Origin: Pyrenula massariospora
Lineage: Eukaryota > Ascomycota > Eurotiomycetes > Pyrenulales > Pyrenulaceae
Direction: 5' to 3'
Length of the DNA: 64,000 nt
NCBI GenBank assembly: GCA_021030905.1
Contig: JAGFMI010000005.1
Location: 930,001-994,000, forward strand
The notes under the pieces are model-generated. The model was not told the DNA's origin and did not search any database. It saw only the letters and a program-made list of their open reading frames with translations. Positions 21,601-31,829 of the stretch are shown here, in pieces. Positions within the stretch are counted from its first letter, which is position 1, and each line of letters starts with the position of its first letter. Both the position numbers and the translations under genes were made by a program.

Positions 21601-23873
21601 TGCAATTACACAATCGAATCTATGGCATCCGAACCTCACCGGGATTAGAAATTGTCTCGGATATAAAACAGTGGCTTGCGGAGCTTTCTACGTATCTGGC
21701 CATCCTCGTCCCGTCAGCAAGAGCTATTGCAAATGACCTCCTTCATCTTCGGATTAGGATACACATGTCCGAGGCGAGAGAGCCTGTGGATTACAGCCTG
21801 GCTGTTTGGGGCACTCAGGATCGAGTTCTCGCAACATTGTTGGGATATGCATTCTTTGCTTTCCTTGGCTATCTCTACCTCCGATTTGGACGCCATTTCT
21901 ACGGTGTCCCACACGGCGAAAAGCTTAATGGTTCAGTCGCAGATACCTTAAGGCAAGCTGGTGGGGTTCTGAAAGTCGTCCTGATCATAGGCATCGAGAT
22001 GATTATATTTCCTCTGTACTGCGGCCTCTTACTTGACGCGGCAATGTTGCCTGCATTTGAAGGTGTTGGCTTAAAATCCCGCGTCTCATTTGTGATGCGA
22101 TCCCCAATGACTGGATTGTTCGTTCATTGGTTTGTTGGAACATGCTACATGTTTCACTTCGCCCTGTTTGTCTCAATGTGTCGAAAAATACTGCGCAAAG
22201 GCTGCCTTTATTTCATACGTGATCCTGATGATCCGAATTTCCATCCAGTCAGAGACGTGCTCGAGAGGCCAATCATTACCCAGCTCAGTAAAATTGCCCA
22301 AAGCGCTCTGGTGTACGGTGGCTTGGTCATAATCTGCCTTGGTGTTGTGGTTTGGGTCGTCTCGAATATTGGAACCGTTCTTCCTTTCCATTACTCTTCT
22401 GATCAGCCGCTCTTAGAGATACCATTAGACCTTCTTTACTTCAACTTTGCACTACCTTTTCTAGCGCGGAAGATTGAGATAACAGGGCGTGTCACATCAC
22501 TGTACTCTTGGTGGTTCCATAAATCTGCCAGGTGGTTACGACTGACCAACTTTCTCTTTGGAGAAAGAAAAGAAGCTGAAGAAGGGACTCACGTGAGAAA
22601 GACGTGGTGGGCTATATTCGCAGGTGTGAAAGGCGATATCAAGAATCCGGTCGCTGGAGATGCCAGAAGCATTTTGTCCGAAGATCGAGAGACTTCAGCA
22701 GTCTTCATCCGAGACGGACGCTTTGTCAGAGCACCTGCCTCGGACTCTGTGCGAATCCCGCGCGGTCAGAGAGTGTTTCTTGAAGTAAATGAAGACAATG
22801 AACGGGTTGATGGAGAGCCGGATCCTGATTCTGGCCCTCACGGAAAACGGAATAAGAACTTCACTAGGGTCTACGTGCCGCCAAATTTTCGACTACGTAT
22901 TGCTACATTCGTTGTGAGCCTATGGATCTTTGCAGCTTTTACGACGGGGGCCGCAATTCTAATGCCTCTGAGCATCGGCCGCAGCTTTCTCAGGGCCTTG
23001 CTATCATCTTCAGATCCGGTCAATGACCTTTACGCGCTGTCTCTCGGGACCAACATTTGTGTGGCCTCTATTGGAGCGGTAACCTATACCCCCCTCGCTG
23101 TCGCCAGAGTTAGGTTTTCATCCAAAGGCTACAGGCCTTCCCCACAGCAACTACTCTCTCATCTTCGCGCCGGTGTATTATACTCTTTGGGCCTTATATA
23201 TCTTGCCACCGCTTTTGCTGTTGTGCTACCTCTTTTACTTTCCGTCACTGTCGAACTCTATTTGGTTCTTCCTATCCAGACTTACCTAACTTCGGCTGGA
23301 CAGAACTTTCCTGCTTTCTCCAGCCTAACATATGGTAGTGGCGTGACGCCGCCAACAGTACACCTGATCCAGACCTGGACTTTGGGCCTTCTCTATACCC
23401 GTTGCCTCTATTACGCCGCCACTCATTACCCATCCTCCACCTCCCGCGCCGCCTCCGCAATAAATGCTGTCACCCGCGACGGCGCTTTCCGCCCGAACAT
23501 CGCGTTGGCAACCCGTGCCTTTATCCTCCCGTGTGTCGCAGCGTGCACATTGTTGCTCCTGGGGCCCTTATCGCTCGCTTGCTCTCTAAAAGCCTCCTCT
23601 CTTGGTCTTGTTACCGACCAATCACAGGAAGTACAAGCCAAGATCACGTGCTACGCATATCCAGCCCTCCTCGGTCTAGTAGTAGCTGGATATTGCTCGG
23701 TATCTTTAAAGAGAGCAGTGGCGCGGTGGAGAATGAGGATCCGGGACGAGGTGTATTTAATTGGGGAGCGATTGCATAATTTTGGAGACATGAAGACTAA
23801 TGCTAAGGGAAGACCCGGAGTCGAGAGGGCAAATAGTGTGCTGGCGAGGATGGATGTCGGCCGAGTGGGGTAG
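18621..23873 (+). CDS. SSM4: ER membrane RING-CH ubiquitin ligase Doa10 (Ssm4/MARCH6)
   Basis: One uninterrupted exon, 1,750 residues. Doa10 is a multi-spanning E3 of the ER and inner nuclear membrane that marks misfolded membrane and cytosolic proteins for ERAD with Ubc6 and Ubc7. The N-terminal C4HC3 RING-CH is complete: C39, C42, C56, C58, H66, C69, C82 and C85, with the tryptophan of MEWL. About 14 membrane segments follow, with TEB4/Doa10-like parts such as the glycine-rich SPMTGLFVHWFVGTCYMFH and TTPLAVARVRF-like loops. A long hydrophilic insert between the second and third membrane regions contains Ser/Asn-rich and very acidic tracts (about residues 700-790). Absence of any intron over 5.2 kb is notable here. 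Fungal homologues are of similar length. Confidence 0.93.
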   Translation: MEPVDGGAARDFVISAMQTDDASMPNPSEKKASEDGDTCRICRGEGSEEEPLFYPCKCSGSIKFVHQTCLMEWLSHSQKKYCELCKTHFRFTKLYSSHMPQSLPIPIFLRQLVVHILANLVTWSRIFLVAIIWLGWLPWSIRHVWRAMFFLVDGRWIPTSRIRDRNTFSPILGIPSGSQLPNSSSAAADLTQLHLRNGQSETNSSFTSPPAFPEFLLVKLVKIFFPSTYQWTLKDSIEGNNTDTQFNHSTIAIASTQNSLLSDVKCLQNLSTNPRVNRILIDTLEGQLICLFIVATFILVFLIREWVINQQPGVDVAHEDGDRDAARPAEQDRGAAAGEREQPPPAILPPAIGGRPLAVPRRRRQALHPTHDGNMPASDRQDVISGNANAAPSQLPSGAENSGQDLSQPKTDSENRPEGTTTPYYARPSLLARNADHAAGIQRRLEERRPGTPVHEWPGLDTFKDLWERGESDPTQVLRLIDEEDRRGELGWIVSHMENFQRTSIASKNSDGHQQINMENVPGNPKPAIDALTSLFDAPQTSLHNDLKAPNLDDVNLGHGLLQTARSDSSKKFPANDEHSSVRSPTTVTTPLSTILSPSGNINITESIPGVTSSSGDLQQSQFSVANGALKSDHERESIFSNQPDQVVPNAPEIDSTSDTVNNEAANEAEQSNSSESQRNDENGLHERLQHKLPLLERIAILLWGTPDEFQGTEDAQDEEDDEHIVEDIAQEPPFVPVAGGQQDHERDNVLQDSDEEDLEGYEDSDNDDDDSEEADAEAQNNHQDPEVIAAAAEAGIDLNNPDAIEDAEDMDGIMELVGLRGPLSGLLQNVIFSEFLLALIIASCIWLPYIWGKISAVLLANPITCFIKAPLQLASAIADTLLDLCMWLVGNCIKIFEVLWTILAGLTAYAFPALDRKLSLPLFRGKPLSFALGASSQSRLGKTMSAAIFDMTPDMPLFSACSHAALNLLKTRLSAVVRFTARLGLVVIYELPLQLHNRIYGIRTSPGLEIVSDIKQWLAELSTYLAILVPSARAIANDLLHLRIRIHMSEAREPVDYSLAVWGTQDRVLATLLGYAFFAFLGYLYLRFGRHFYGVPHGEKLNGSVADTLRQAGGVLKVVLIIGIEMIIFPLYCGLLLDAAMLPAFEGVGLKSRVSFVMRSPMTGLFVHWFVGTCYMFHFALFVSMCRKILRKGCLYFIRDPDDPNFHPVRDVLERPIITQLSKIAQSALVYGGLVIICLGVVVWVVSNIGTVLPFHYSSDQPLLEIPLDLLYFNFALPFLARKIEITGRVTSLYSWWFHKSARWLRLTNFLFGERKEAEEGTHVRKTWWAIFAGVKGDIKNPVAGDARSILSEDRETSAVFIRDGRFVRAPASDSVRIPRGQRVFLEVNEDNERVDGEPDPDSGPHGKRNKNFTRVYVPPNFRLRIATFVVSLWIFAAFTTGAAILMPLSIGRSFLRALLSSSDPVNDLYALSLGTNICVASIGAVTYTPLAVARVRFSSKGYRPSPQQLLSHLRAGVLYSLGLIYLATAFAVVLPLLLSVTVELYLVLPIQTYLTSAGQNFPAFSSLTYGSGVTPPTVHLIQTWTLGLLYTRCLYYAATHYPSSTSRAASAINAVTRDGAFRPNIALATRAFILPCVAACTLLLLGPLSLACSLKASSLGLVTDQSQEVQAKITCYAYPALLGLVVAGYCSVSLKRAVARWRMRIRDEVYLIGERLHNFGDMKTNAKGRPGVERANSVLARMDVGRVG

Positions 23874-24277
23874 ATAGAGCAAGCTGTGATTAAGAGGCAC
23901 GTTTTCCATTTGTACAAATTACATAGGGAGCAAGAACGGATTGGCATCAGGGGGGTTTTGCATAGGGCTGAATGCGCGCGGCGTTTTTGAGCATGCCTAA
24001 ATAATCAACCTACTCGGATGCCTGACAAGGCTGTATATCAGGGCTGGCGCTTCAACATTGAATATTTTGTCCATTTTGTTGGTAGCATAGCCAATAAATT
24101 CCTATTTACATTATGTCTATGCTCTATTTTGTATTCTATGGGGTATCATGCTGTAGGATCTAATTCGCATGTGAATATATTCTCGTATTCTCCAGCCCAC
24201 TCTGTTATACTCCGTCCACAGATGTCTGTCTGAGAGCGTGATTAACAATCCGCCCCATGTGTCGTAGGAGGTGCTCT
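23874..24277. other. Intergenic, convergent 3' ends of DOA10 and NFKBIL1-like gene
   Basis: 404 bp of AT-rich 3' untranslated sequence. No gene was seen. Confidence 0.6.
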
Positions 24278-25297
24278 TCATGCTTTATCTCCAATGGTCT
24301 TTTCTCTGTTCCACATTTGGTCAAGATGTTGAAAAACGGCTGTGATTCTGCTTTTTGTCCTTTCATCGGTTTCCAAGGCACCATACCGCTGCTGCATTTT
24401 GTCGGGATGCCAGCGCACACGTTCGATCTTTAGAGCGTCCATCATTATCCTCTTTCTCGCGCTGGCCGAGTCTCCGTCACCAAAGGCCGCTGGGCCGTTG
24501 CAGATGAAGCTCTCAATCTCGTCGGCACTGATATTGTTAGGTTTGCCCGAGCCAACGGGCCATGGGATTCTGTTACGCAAATGAATTGTGGGTGATTCTG
24601 CTCCTTCGGTTTTGTTCCTTGAAACCAGTGTATCAAGATGGATCCACGCTTGTTGGTATTCTTCCCACCGCTCCTTCCAGTGCTTGCGCTGTTTCCGCTC
24701 TTCTCCCCTCCTAAGGCTCTGCTCAATCTCTGCGTCAAAATTCTGTCTCTGCCTCTCTGACCTTGCTTTCTCCCGCTCCAGATCTTCTTCCCTCTTCCTT
24801 TTCCGCCGTTCTTCCCTTTCCGCTTCAACACCTTCATAACTCTTTTCCCACATTTTGCGTCGGACATAAGCCGTGTACTCTTCGTCTGTCATCTGCTCCA
24901 GCTCTCCAGTGTTGGCATTCGGCCGAGTGCTCGGGTAAGTGTGGATGGGCTGGCCATAGACGCCTTCCCAGAATGCGGCACCTTCATCATCGCCGAGGGC
25001 GTCAAAGAGGGATTCGCGAAACGCGGCGCTGGGGGAAAGGTTTGGGGAAAGTGGAGTCCCAGAGTTAGCTCGTTTAGGGGAATCGTAGCGTCGATGTTGG
25101 TGGCGGTGTCTATGCCGGTGTCGCTGACGATTATGTATGTCGGGTGACTGGGCACTGTTTTTCCGATGCTCTGTAGACTGCTTGCTTGGGCCGCGGCGTT
25201 TCAATCTCAAGGGATTTGGCCGAGGTCTTAAGTTGGCATCGTCCTTCCAATCTCTATCTCGCTTGCTTGTATCTTCGTGGGACGACATGGTCTCCAC
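24278..25297 (-). CDS. NFKBIL1-like J-domain-related protein
   Basis: Single exon, 339 residues. The N-terminal third is Arg/His/Pro-rich and disordered (a run of RHRHRHRH type). A long charged helix of Glu/Arg/Lys follows (about residues 135-210). The C-terminus carries a J-like motif RVRWHPDKMQQRYG with the HPDK-type tetrad, then FQHLDQMWNREK. This order matches fungal proteins named NF-kappa-B inhibitor-like 1, whose animal relative has been linked to mRNA processing. The lack of a full J domain makes a true Hsp70 co-chaperone role uncertain. The start may be the ATG at 25297 or three codons later (MSSHEDTSKRD). It is divergent from GDH2. Confidence 0.72.
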   Translation of the reverse strand: METMSSHEDTSKRDRDWKDDANLRPRPNPLRLKRRGPSKQSTEHRKNSAQSPDIHNRQRHRHRHRHQHRRYDSPKRANSGTPLSPNLSPSAAFRESLFDALGDDEGAAFWEGVYGQPIHTYPSTRPNANTGELEQMTDEEYTAYVRRKMWEKSYEGVEAEREERRKRKREEDLEREKARSERQRQNFDAEIEQSLRRGEERKQRKHWKERWEEYQQAWIHLDTLVSRNKTEGAESPTIHLRNRIPWPVGSGKPNNISADEIESFICNGPAAFGDGDSASARKRIMMDALKIERVRWHPDKMQQRYGALETDERTKSRITAVFQHLDQMWNREKTIGDKA

Positions 25298-25981
25298 AGC
25301 TCGGTGCTTGACCGAGTCAAGCGCATGATTGATGTAATGGTACGCGGCGTTCAGCTGACTTGTGGCCGCGCCGTTTGCGAAGAGGGAACTTAATAGGATT
25401 TGAAGTCCTGCTTTGACGTTCCCAGGTCAGCGACGATGCCTTGGGCAAGTTTTTAGTGTGGAGGGTGCCTTGATAAGGTAGCCCACGCGGGCCGGACCAT
25501 GACGAAGAGCGCGAGGAAGAAGGCTTTCCGAACGCGGGGCACATTGCCGGCCAAACGGGAGGCAAAGCCGCGCCTAACAACAAGCCGGGTACCTGACCAT
25601 GCCCGCCAGGTTAAGACCCCAAGGTGTCCTACACCTGTCACTGCCACCGTCGTCTTCATCTCGTGGGGGTCCAAAAGTGTTTCGCTTTGAGACACCTTTG
25701 CCATGGGAATTTGCTTCAATCGGATGACGAGCCGACCGTTCGCAGATCCGCTGCACCAGTTCGCCAAAGCTTGATTCTATTTCCATCTCACATGCCAGCC
25801 CATCATTCCTTCGTCGAAACCGCCCCTGCACACGACTTTTTCCCAATCCTGGGCACCTCAGCACCGCCAATCCTGGTTTGGACAGATCTCCTGGGGGCCC
25901 GACAGCCTTGTTGCGTCTGTTGGGACCTGGGGTGATATTCTTTTGTTCCATTTTATCATTTTATAGCAGGAAAGAACAGTC
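25298..25981. other. Divergent promoter region, NFKBIL1-like gene / GDH2
   Basis: 684 bp between start codons. Small open frames on both strands here show no motif. A TTTTATCATTTTATAGCAGG stretch lies directly upstream of the GDH2 start. Confidence 0.5.
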
Positions 25982-28900
25982 ATGGCAACTCCAAACGGCT
26001 CAGCAGAGAGCCTTCCAGGGTTTCTGCGGCCACAGAATAAGATACTCGAAAATGTGGTCAGGACACCAGACAGACGGCCTTCACCGCAGCCTACCCATCT
26101 CGGCGTTCCTGGAGTCAACCTCTCCACGTCGAGGATCGTGAAAGAAGAGGGTTCCGGGTATATTGCTCCTAAATTTGAGGGGAAGGAGAAGCAGATGGAA
26201 GAAGGTAAGCCTGCGCCAAATGGCAGTCAATTGTCAATTGGCTAAATAACTTTCCCTTCAGTGATGGACATGATTGAGGACAAGGGATTTCTGCCTCCGG
26301 ATTTCGTTACATCAGAGACAGAATGGTTCTACAACATGCTCGGAATTGACGATTCCTATTTCCAGACTGAATCGGTAGAGGCTCTCTGCAGCAACATCCT
26401 TTCGCTGTACGCTGCTAAAGTGGCGGCCTATGCCAGAGACGACAAAAAATTGGAAATGAGGCTGGATAAGGAAGCTTTTGACCACGCTGTTTATATTGAC
26501 ACAAGTCGGCCTGGAGTCAGCGATCCAGCCGGGCCCCAGTACGAGCAACGCATTGACTCGAAGTACATCAATGGTTCTACACCAGAGCTGGCCTACAGAG
26601 TCGAGTCCTTCAGGTCGCCTAGTGCGCTTCCTGGGGAGAACAACGACCATCAGCTCCGTTGTTACTTTGTCTACAAATGTGACTTCGTGAACCCAAAGCC
26701 GGAGCCAGGGGTGACAGACATCAACGAAATTGGCGAAAAGCGCTTCCTGCAAAAGGCAACCAAGAATACGAAAGACATTTATCAAGAGATCATCAACCAT
26801 GCAGCAGACCGAACCGGACCTGTGATCGAGATGTTTGAAATTCACGGCAGCCACGCAAAGAGACTTGTCATTGCCTATAGGCAGGGCTCAGCCATGGGCC
26901 TATTCAGTGCATTGTCCGATCTTTACCATTACTACGGCGTGACCAGCACAAGAAAGTATGTTGAGCAGTTTTCGAATGGCATTACGGTCATTTCGTTGTA
27001 CTTAAAACCAATCGAGCAGAAAGTGGGCGAGCCACCGAAACATCCCCCGATCGAAGCATCAATATTCCAGATCATGAAGGAAGTGTCTCTGTTATACTGT
27101 GTGCCTCAGAATAGACTCCAGGCTCATTTCGCTAGTGGCCGATTGAGCTTGCAAGAAACGATCTACGCTCATTGTGTTTGGGTTTTCGTCCAACATTTCC
27201 TTAATCGTCTTGGAACCGAGTACACGTCTTTGGTAGCAGCGTTGGCCAAAAGCCCAGAGAAACACCAGGAACTGCTGACAAAGATCAAGAAGAGGCTGAG
27301 AACAGAAACATTTACGCCTGACTACCTTCTAGAGATTATCAACAAGTATCCTGACCTTGTTCGACAGCTATACCTTGCGTTTGCGCATACTCACTACGTT
27401 CAGACCAGAGGTGATCAAGATGACTTCATTCCAACCCTCAGCTATCTACGCCTCAAGTCCGATCCTGTCTACGACGAGGAGAAGTTGCAAGGGATCATCT
27501 CAAGATCCGTGGGTAATGAGCACGACGAAATGGTTATGTCAGCTTTTCGGATTTTCAACGCTTGCGTGCTCAAGACGAACTTCTACACGCCGACGAAAGT
27601 CGCGCTCAGCTTCAGGCTTAATCCGTTGTTTCTACCGGAACATGAATATCCACAACCACTTTTTGGCATGTTCCTTGTGATAAGCTCCGAGTTCCGGGGC
27701 TTCCATCTGAGATTCAAAGATATTGCTCGCGGAGGAATCCGAATCGTCAAATCAAGGAATAAGGAAGCTTATGCGATTAACGCTCGGTCTCTATTTGACG
27801 AGAATTACAACCTAGCAAACACACAGCAGCGTAAGAACAAGGACATTCCCGAAGGGGGCTCGAAAGGAGTTATTCTTCTTGACGTGAATCACCAGAACAA
27901 AGCGAGGGGCGCTTTTGAAAAATATATTGACAGCATAATTGACCTTCTGATCCCTCCAACAAGTCCCGGTATCAAAGATCCTATCGTGGATCTTCATGGG
28001 CAAGAAGAGATCCTGTTCATGGGTCCAGATGAAAACACAGCAGACCTTGTCGACTGGGCGACGGAACACGCTCGCAGGCGAGGAGCGCCGTGGTGGAAGT
28101 CATTCTTCACGGGCAAGAGTCCTAAGCTAGGTGGAATTCCCCACGACGCATATGGCATGACCACGCTCTCAGTGCGAGAATACGTCCTGGGCATCTATCG
28201 GAAACTCAACTTGAACCCAGCCAATGTCAGCAAATTGCAGACGGGCGGACCAGATGGCGATCTAGGCTCAAATGAGATTCTTCTGGGTAATGAAAAGTAC
28301 ACAGCTATCGTGGATGGCGCAGGCGTCTTATGCGATCCTCAGGGTCTCGATCGAGAAGAGCTACTTCGGCTGGCCAAGAAAAGAGTCATGATTTCTGACT
28401 TTGACGTAACGAAACTATCCCCTGAAGGCTATCGTGTCCTCGTGGACGAAACGAACATCACGCTACCTTCCGGCGAGCAAATACCAAACGGAATGATATT
28501 CCGAAATACGTTCCATCTCCGTGATGGCCGACCATTCGACCTTTTCGTCCCTTGCGGTGGCCGTCCGGAATCAATCGACCTTACCAACGTACAGAAGCTG
28601 ATTGTAGATGGCAAGAGCTCTATCCCATATATCGTCGAAGGAGCCAACCTCTTCATCACTCAGGATGCCAAAGTCAAACTGGAAAACGCGGGATGCATTC
28701 TCTTCAAAGACGCCTCTGCGAACAAAGGCGGCGTGACTTCCTCTTCCCTTGAAGTTCTCGCATCTCTATCTTTCGACGATGCTGGCTTCATCGAGAACAT
28801 GTGCGTCAAACCCGATGGTACGGTTCCTGACTTCTACAAAGAATACGTCAAGGACGTGCAAGATACCATCAAGCGTAATGCGATGCTGGAGTTCGAGGCA

Positions 28901-29352
28901 TTGTGGAGAGAACATAGAGAGACAAGCAAGCCACGGAGCCAACTGAGCGATACGTTGAGCAACGCAATCACCAAGCTGGACGAGGAGCTGCAACAGACAC
29001 AACTGTGGGATAACGTTGCATTGAGGAACTCAGTGTTAAGGGATGCGTTGCCACAGCTACTGTTGGAAAAGATTGGACTTAATACTATCTTGCAAAGGGT
29101 ATGATCGCCTAAGCTCTTTCAAACATTGTTACTAACGAGATTCATTAGGTGCCACCTACTTACCTACGTGCCATCTTTGGCAGCTACTTGGCGAGTAGAT
29201 TCGTGTATGAGTATGGGAGTACGCCGAGCCAATTTGCATTCTTTGATTTGTAAGTCACTTCCCTCTTATTTTTGTGGTGTCGCTAATGCGAGTCCAGCAT
29301 GTCGACCCGACTTAAAAAGATCGAGAAGGAGCAGCTGCAAAATGGTCATTAG
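25982..29352 (+). CDS. GDH2: NAD-specific glutamate dehydrogenase, large fungal type
   Basis: Four exons: 25982-26204, 26262-29098, 29149-29249, 29298-29352; introns of 57, 50 and 48 nt; 1,071 residues, the usual size of the about 115-kDa fungal enzyme. It oxidises glutamate to 2-oxoglutarate and ammonium with NAD, allowing glutamate use as a carbon or nitrogen source; the yeast enzyme is mitochondrial or cytosolic by report. Core motifs: FKDIARGGIRIVKSRN, EGGSKGVILLDV (glutamate and dinucleotide region), GGPDGDLGSNEI and the EGANLFIT element. Exon 3 carries PPTYLRAIFGSYLASRFVY and the last exon gives MSTRLKKIEKEQLQNGH, both conserved in the family. Start MATPNGSAESLPGFLRPQ is the first ATG, followed by a Pro/Ser-rich leader. 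Confidence 0.95.
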
Positions 29353-30474
29353 CGATAGGTGAAAAGGTGTAGACGTTTCAATTGCTATACTATTTGACTT
29401 GCATGGCAAGCATCCGGGTGGTTGCCTCGGGGAGCAGCGGTCGTTTGGGCCTGATTTCACCGACGGGGTCGAGATGGGCGTGTTTGGTTTCTGCTTGCAT
29501 TTGGCAAGTCCTATACAATAAGTGGTGCAGGGGAATAGAATACCGGAGACATCATATCATCGTTCAGAAGCGAATTGAGAGTTTCATTCTCGGATTGTTT
29601 GGGGTTGATAATCGCCTGATCCGAGGAGAGTGACCCTGATTCCGGGGGTGTTGTGACCCCAGCCTCCCGCGGCATAAATAGATACAAACGCCTTTCTCCT
29701 CCCGCGCACCTCAACTTTTCCCATCTTCCACCAACTTTCCTCCACCATTCTCTCCACCATCGCTTTGCTCTATTACGAGGCTCCTGACGGCACTGTGATC
29801 GCCTTGTGCCTCGCATTACGCTCTTAAAGTTTCAGAAACCGGCTGCACAAGGTACGTTTGCTGTTTGTTTTGCGCCTGGGCTGCGACGCGTCGCAAGTGC
29901 AATGTTTCCTACTAGGTTTGCGCACCGCATATCTTCCGACCTGTACTTCATCTCTATACGAATAGCCTCATCTGGCATTTATTTCTCAGCATCGTAATTT
30001 TAAAAATCATATCTTGAGGTCGTTGTTGTGATACTGTTGTGCATCTTGCTGGTCGCGGTCGCGAAAACATGCCTTCCTCCACCTTGGATTCTTGCTACCG
30101 TGTTTCAGCTACGTTCTTCTTTCATGCAGAATTTGCTTCGCTTGTGAGCTAGAAAGCTATGCGATTCTATCTACGGTTGTCACTGATGCTTTGTCTCCAT
30201 ATCCTTACCCTTTATGCTGGCGTTGCAGTGGTTAGCTGAGTGCTGGTGATCGCAACGTGGCGCAAGGCATACCGTGTTCATCCCTTCTCGCATCTTTCAA
30301 CAACTCAAACTTCTTCTCACTTTGTCTTTGTCTTTTTCAACACATCCACGAATCTGACTAGCCCACATTCTAACGAGCCAATGACTTAGAGCTTTTTATC
30401 TCCCCACTTCTTCGTCACATACAACCCAACTCCACCGTCTTAGCGAAACCAACGTATTTAACACCACCACTACT
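29353..30474 (+). promoter_or_regulatory. Promoter and long leader of the small basic gene
   Basis: 1.1 kb with no supported CDS. A TATA-like CATAAATAG lies near 29674-29682, followed by a dense CT-rich tract (29690-29770), the pattern of strongly expressed fungal genes. A good splice donor (AAG/GTACGT near 29851) and a branch-plus-acceptor candidate (CTAACG...CTTAG near 30371-30388) suggest a spliced 5' leader. This is an inference; transcript data would settle it. Confidence 0.35.
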
Positions 30475-30813
30475 ATGGCCGTAACCCGCCACACAACCGG
30501 CTCCTCCAAGCCCCGCATCTTCGGCATCATCCCCACGGGCCCCGAACGCAAATCCCAGACCACGACCGCGACGGGCAAGAAACGCGGCCGCAAGACCGGC
30601 ACCACCACGACCACCACTGGCGTCACCAAGAAGCGCGCCCCGGCGACCCACCACAAGCGCAAGCCCACCCTGAAGGACAAGGTCGGGGGCGCGGTGGAGA
30701 AGGTCGTGGGCAAGGTGGAACGGAAGCCGGGCAAGGAGGGCGCGGGCACGAAGAAGATGAGGGGCACGGATGGAAAGGGGAGCCGGGGGCGGCCGAAGAA
30801 GGTCGTTGCTTAG
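30475..30813 (+). CDS. Small basic fungal protein with conserved AGTxxMxGTDGxGS tail
   Basis: Single exon, 112 residues, very rich in Lys, Arg and Thr, predicted mostly disordered. The middle KDKVGGAVEKVVGKVERKPG forms a short helix. The end GAGTKKMRGTDGKGSRGRPKK matches, from memory, a family of short Thr-rich proteins in Aspergillus and relatives (AGTRRMHGTDGRGS). KKRGRKTG and the final GRPKK look like AT-hook cores, so nucleic-acid binding is possible, but the function is unknown. The coding strand changes from C-rich to G-rich. The setting, with a TATA box, CT tract and long leader, suggests strong or stress-linked expression. Confidence 0.75.
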   Translation: MAVTRHTTGSSKPRIFGIIPTGPERKSQTTTATGKKRGRKTGTTTTTTGVTKKRAPATHHKRKPTLKDKVGGAVEKVVGKVERKPGKEGAGTKKMRGTDGKGSRGRPKKVVA

Positions 30814-31829
30814 GGGTGTGTATTGTTCGCGAAGGACTTTGAGAGAGGGAAATGGGTCAGAGAGGATCGGGGTGTGGTAGTGGTTGAGATATCCATGCGG
30901 GACGGTAGTAGACGCCATCGACGGCAGGCGTTGGGTGAGAGATGCCACGCTCAGGCCAATTGACTTTAAAGTTCAGGATCGGGCTTTTTTGAGAAAACAA
31001 TCGGATGGGTGGGTGGATGGTTTGGCTTTGGATGGGTCCTCTCGCGGATCGTATGTACAATATTACCCTCGTCCCCCTTTAGTACTGTTGCTGTTGCCAG
31101 AGCACTACACTACACCCGCAGACAGATGATCTGCTCGGAATCGATATAGTCTCCTTTGTCGTCTTCGGTGATGTTCCTGCTCCTCTTCTCTCCTTTCTTA
31201 TGCGACGGATCTACATTGTGCTGTGTTGCGTGACGATATCCAATCTAAATCGTTCCTACTTTTCTATGTCTTTTGCATAGAATGCCGCTTTAATGCATTG
31301 TCGCAATCTTGAACAACAATTAATAGAGAGCGATCATTTTACAGGACCATTACACAATGAGGATTGGGGATACTTCAACGACCTACTGCTATGCAAGACT
31401 TGTGCTGTGTGACGATGTTTGATCACCATCGTTCCTGCTTACCTAGGTACTCTTCTACGTCTTTCGCACAGAACGCCGCTTTTACTCAAGCAGAAACTAA
31501 CAAAGAGCGACCGCTCTACGAGGCTATTACACGAAGAGGGTTGGGAATCCTGTAATGGCCTACTACTATGCAAGACTTCTGAATTTCATACTTCCGTCTT
31601 TCTATCCATCTACGTATCTATCTACCCATGCCCATGTCCAGCCATGCAGTTCGAGGCCATGCCATATCACAACGCCGTCTTCCATTACCGAGCAATCAAG
31701 CCAGCCCAGTCAATGTATGCCAATCATATCCCCCAAGTCATGTCCATATTCGATTTCCAATCTCCTTTCATATCCCGTATCCCAATCCCTCACAGAACAA
31801 CCTGATCTCCATATGTCTCCCCCTCTCCC
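30814..31829. other. Intergenic, convergent 3' ends, with a tandem duplication
   Basis: 1 kb between converging stops. Apart from the diverged tandem duplication (31217-31577) and a CTATCTATC-like simple stretch near 31600-31630, I see nothing coding. Confidence 0.5.
31217..31577. repeat. Diverged two-copy tandem duplication, unit about 180 bp
   Basis: Copy 1 (about 31217-31400) and copy 2 (about 31401-31577) begin with TGTGCTGTG and both end with CTACT(G/A)CTATGCAAGACT. Shared inner anchors are ATCGTTCCT, GAGCGA, CATTACAC/CTATTACAC and the GAA(T/C)GCCGCTTT block. Differences are mostly transitions, with copy 1 often carrying T where copy 2 carries C. No open frame spans it. Confidence 0.7.
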
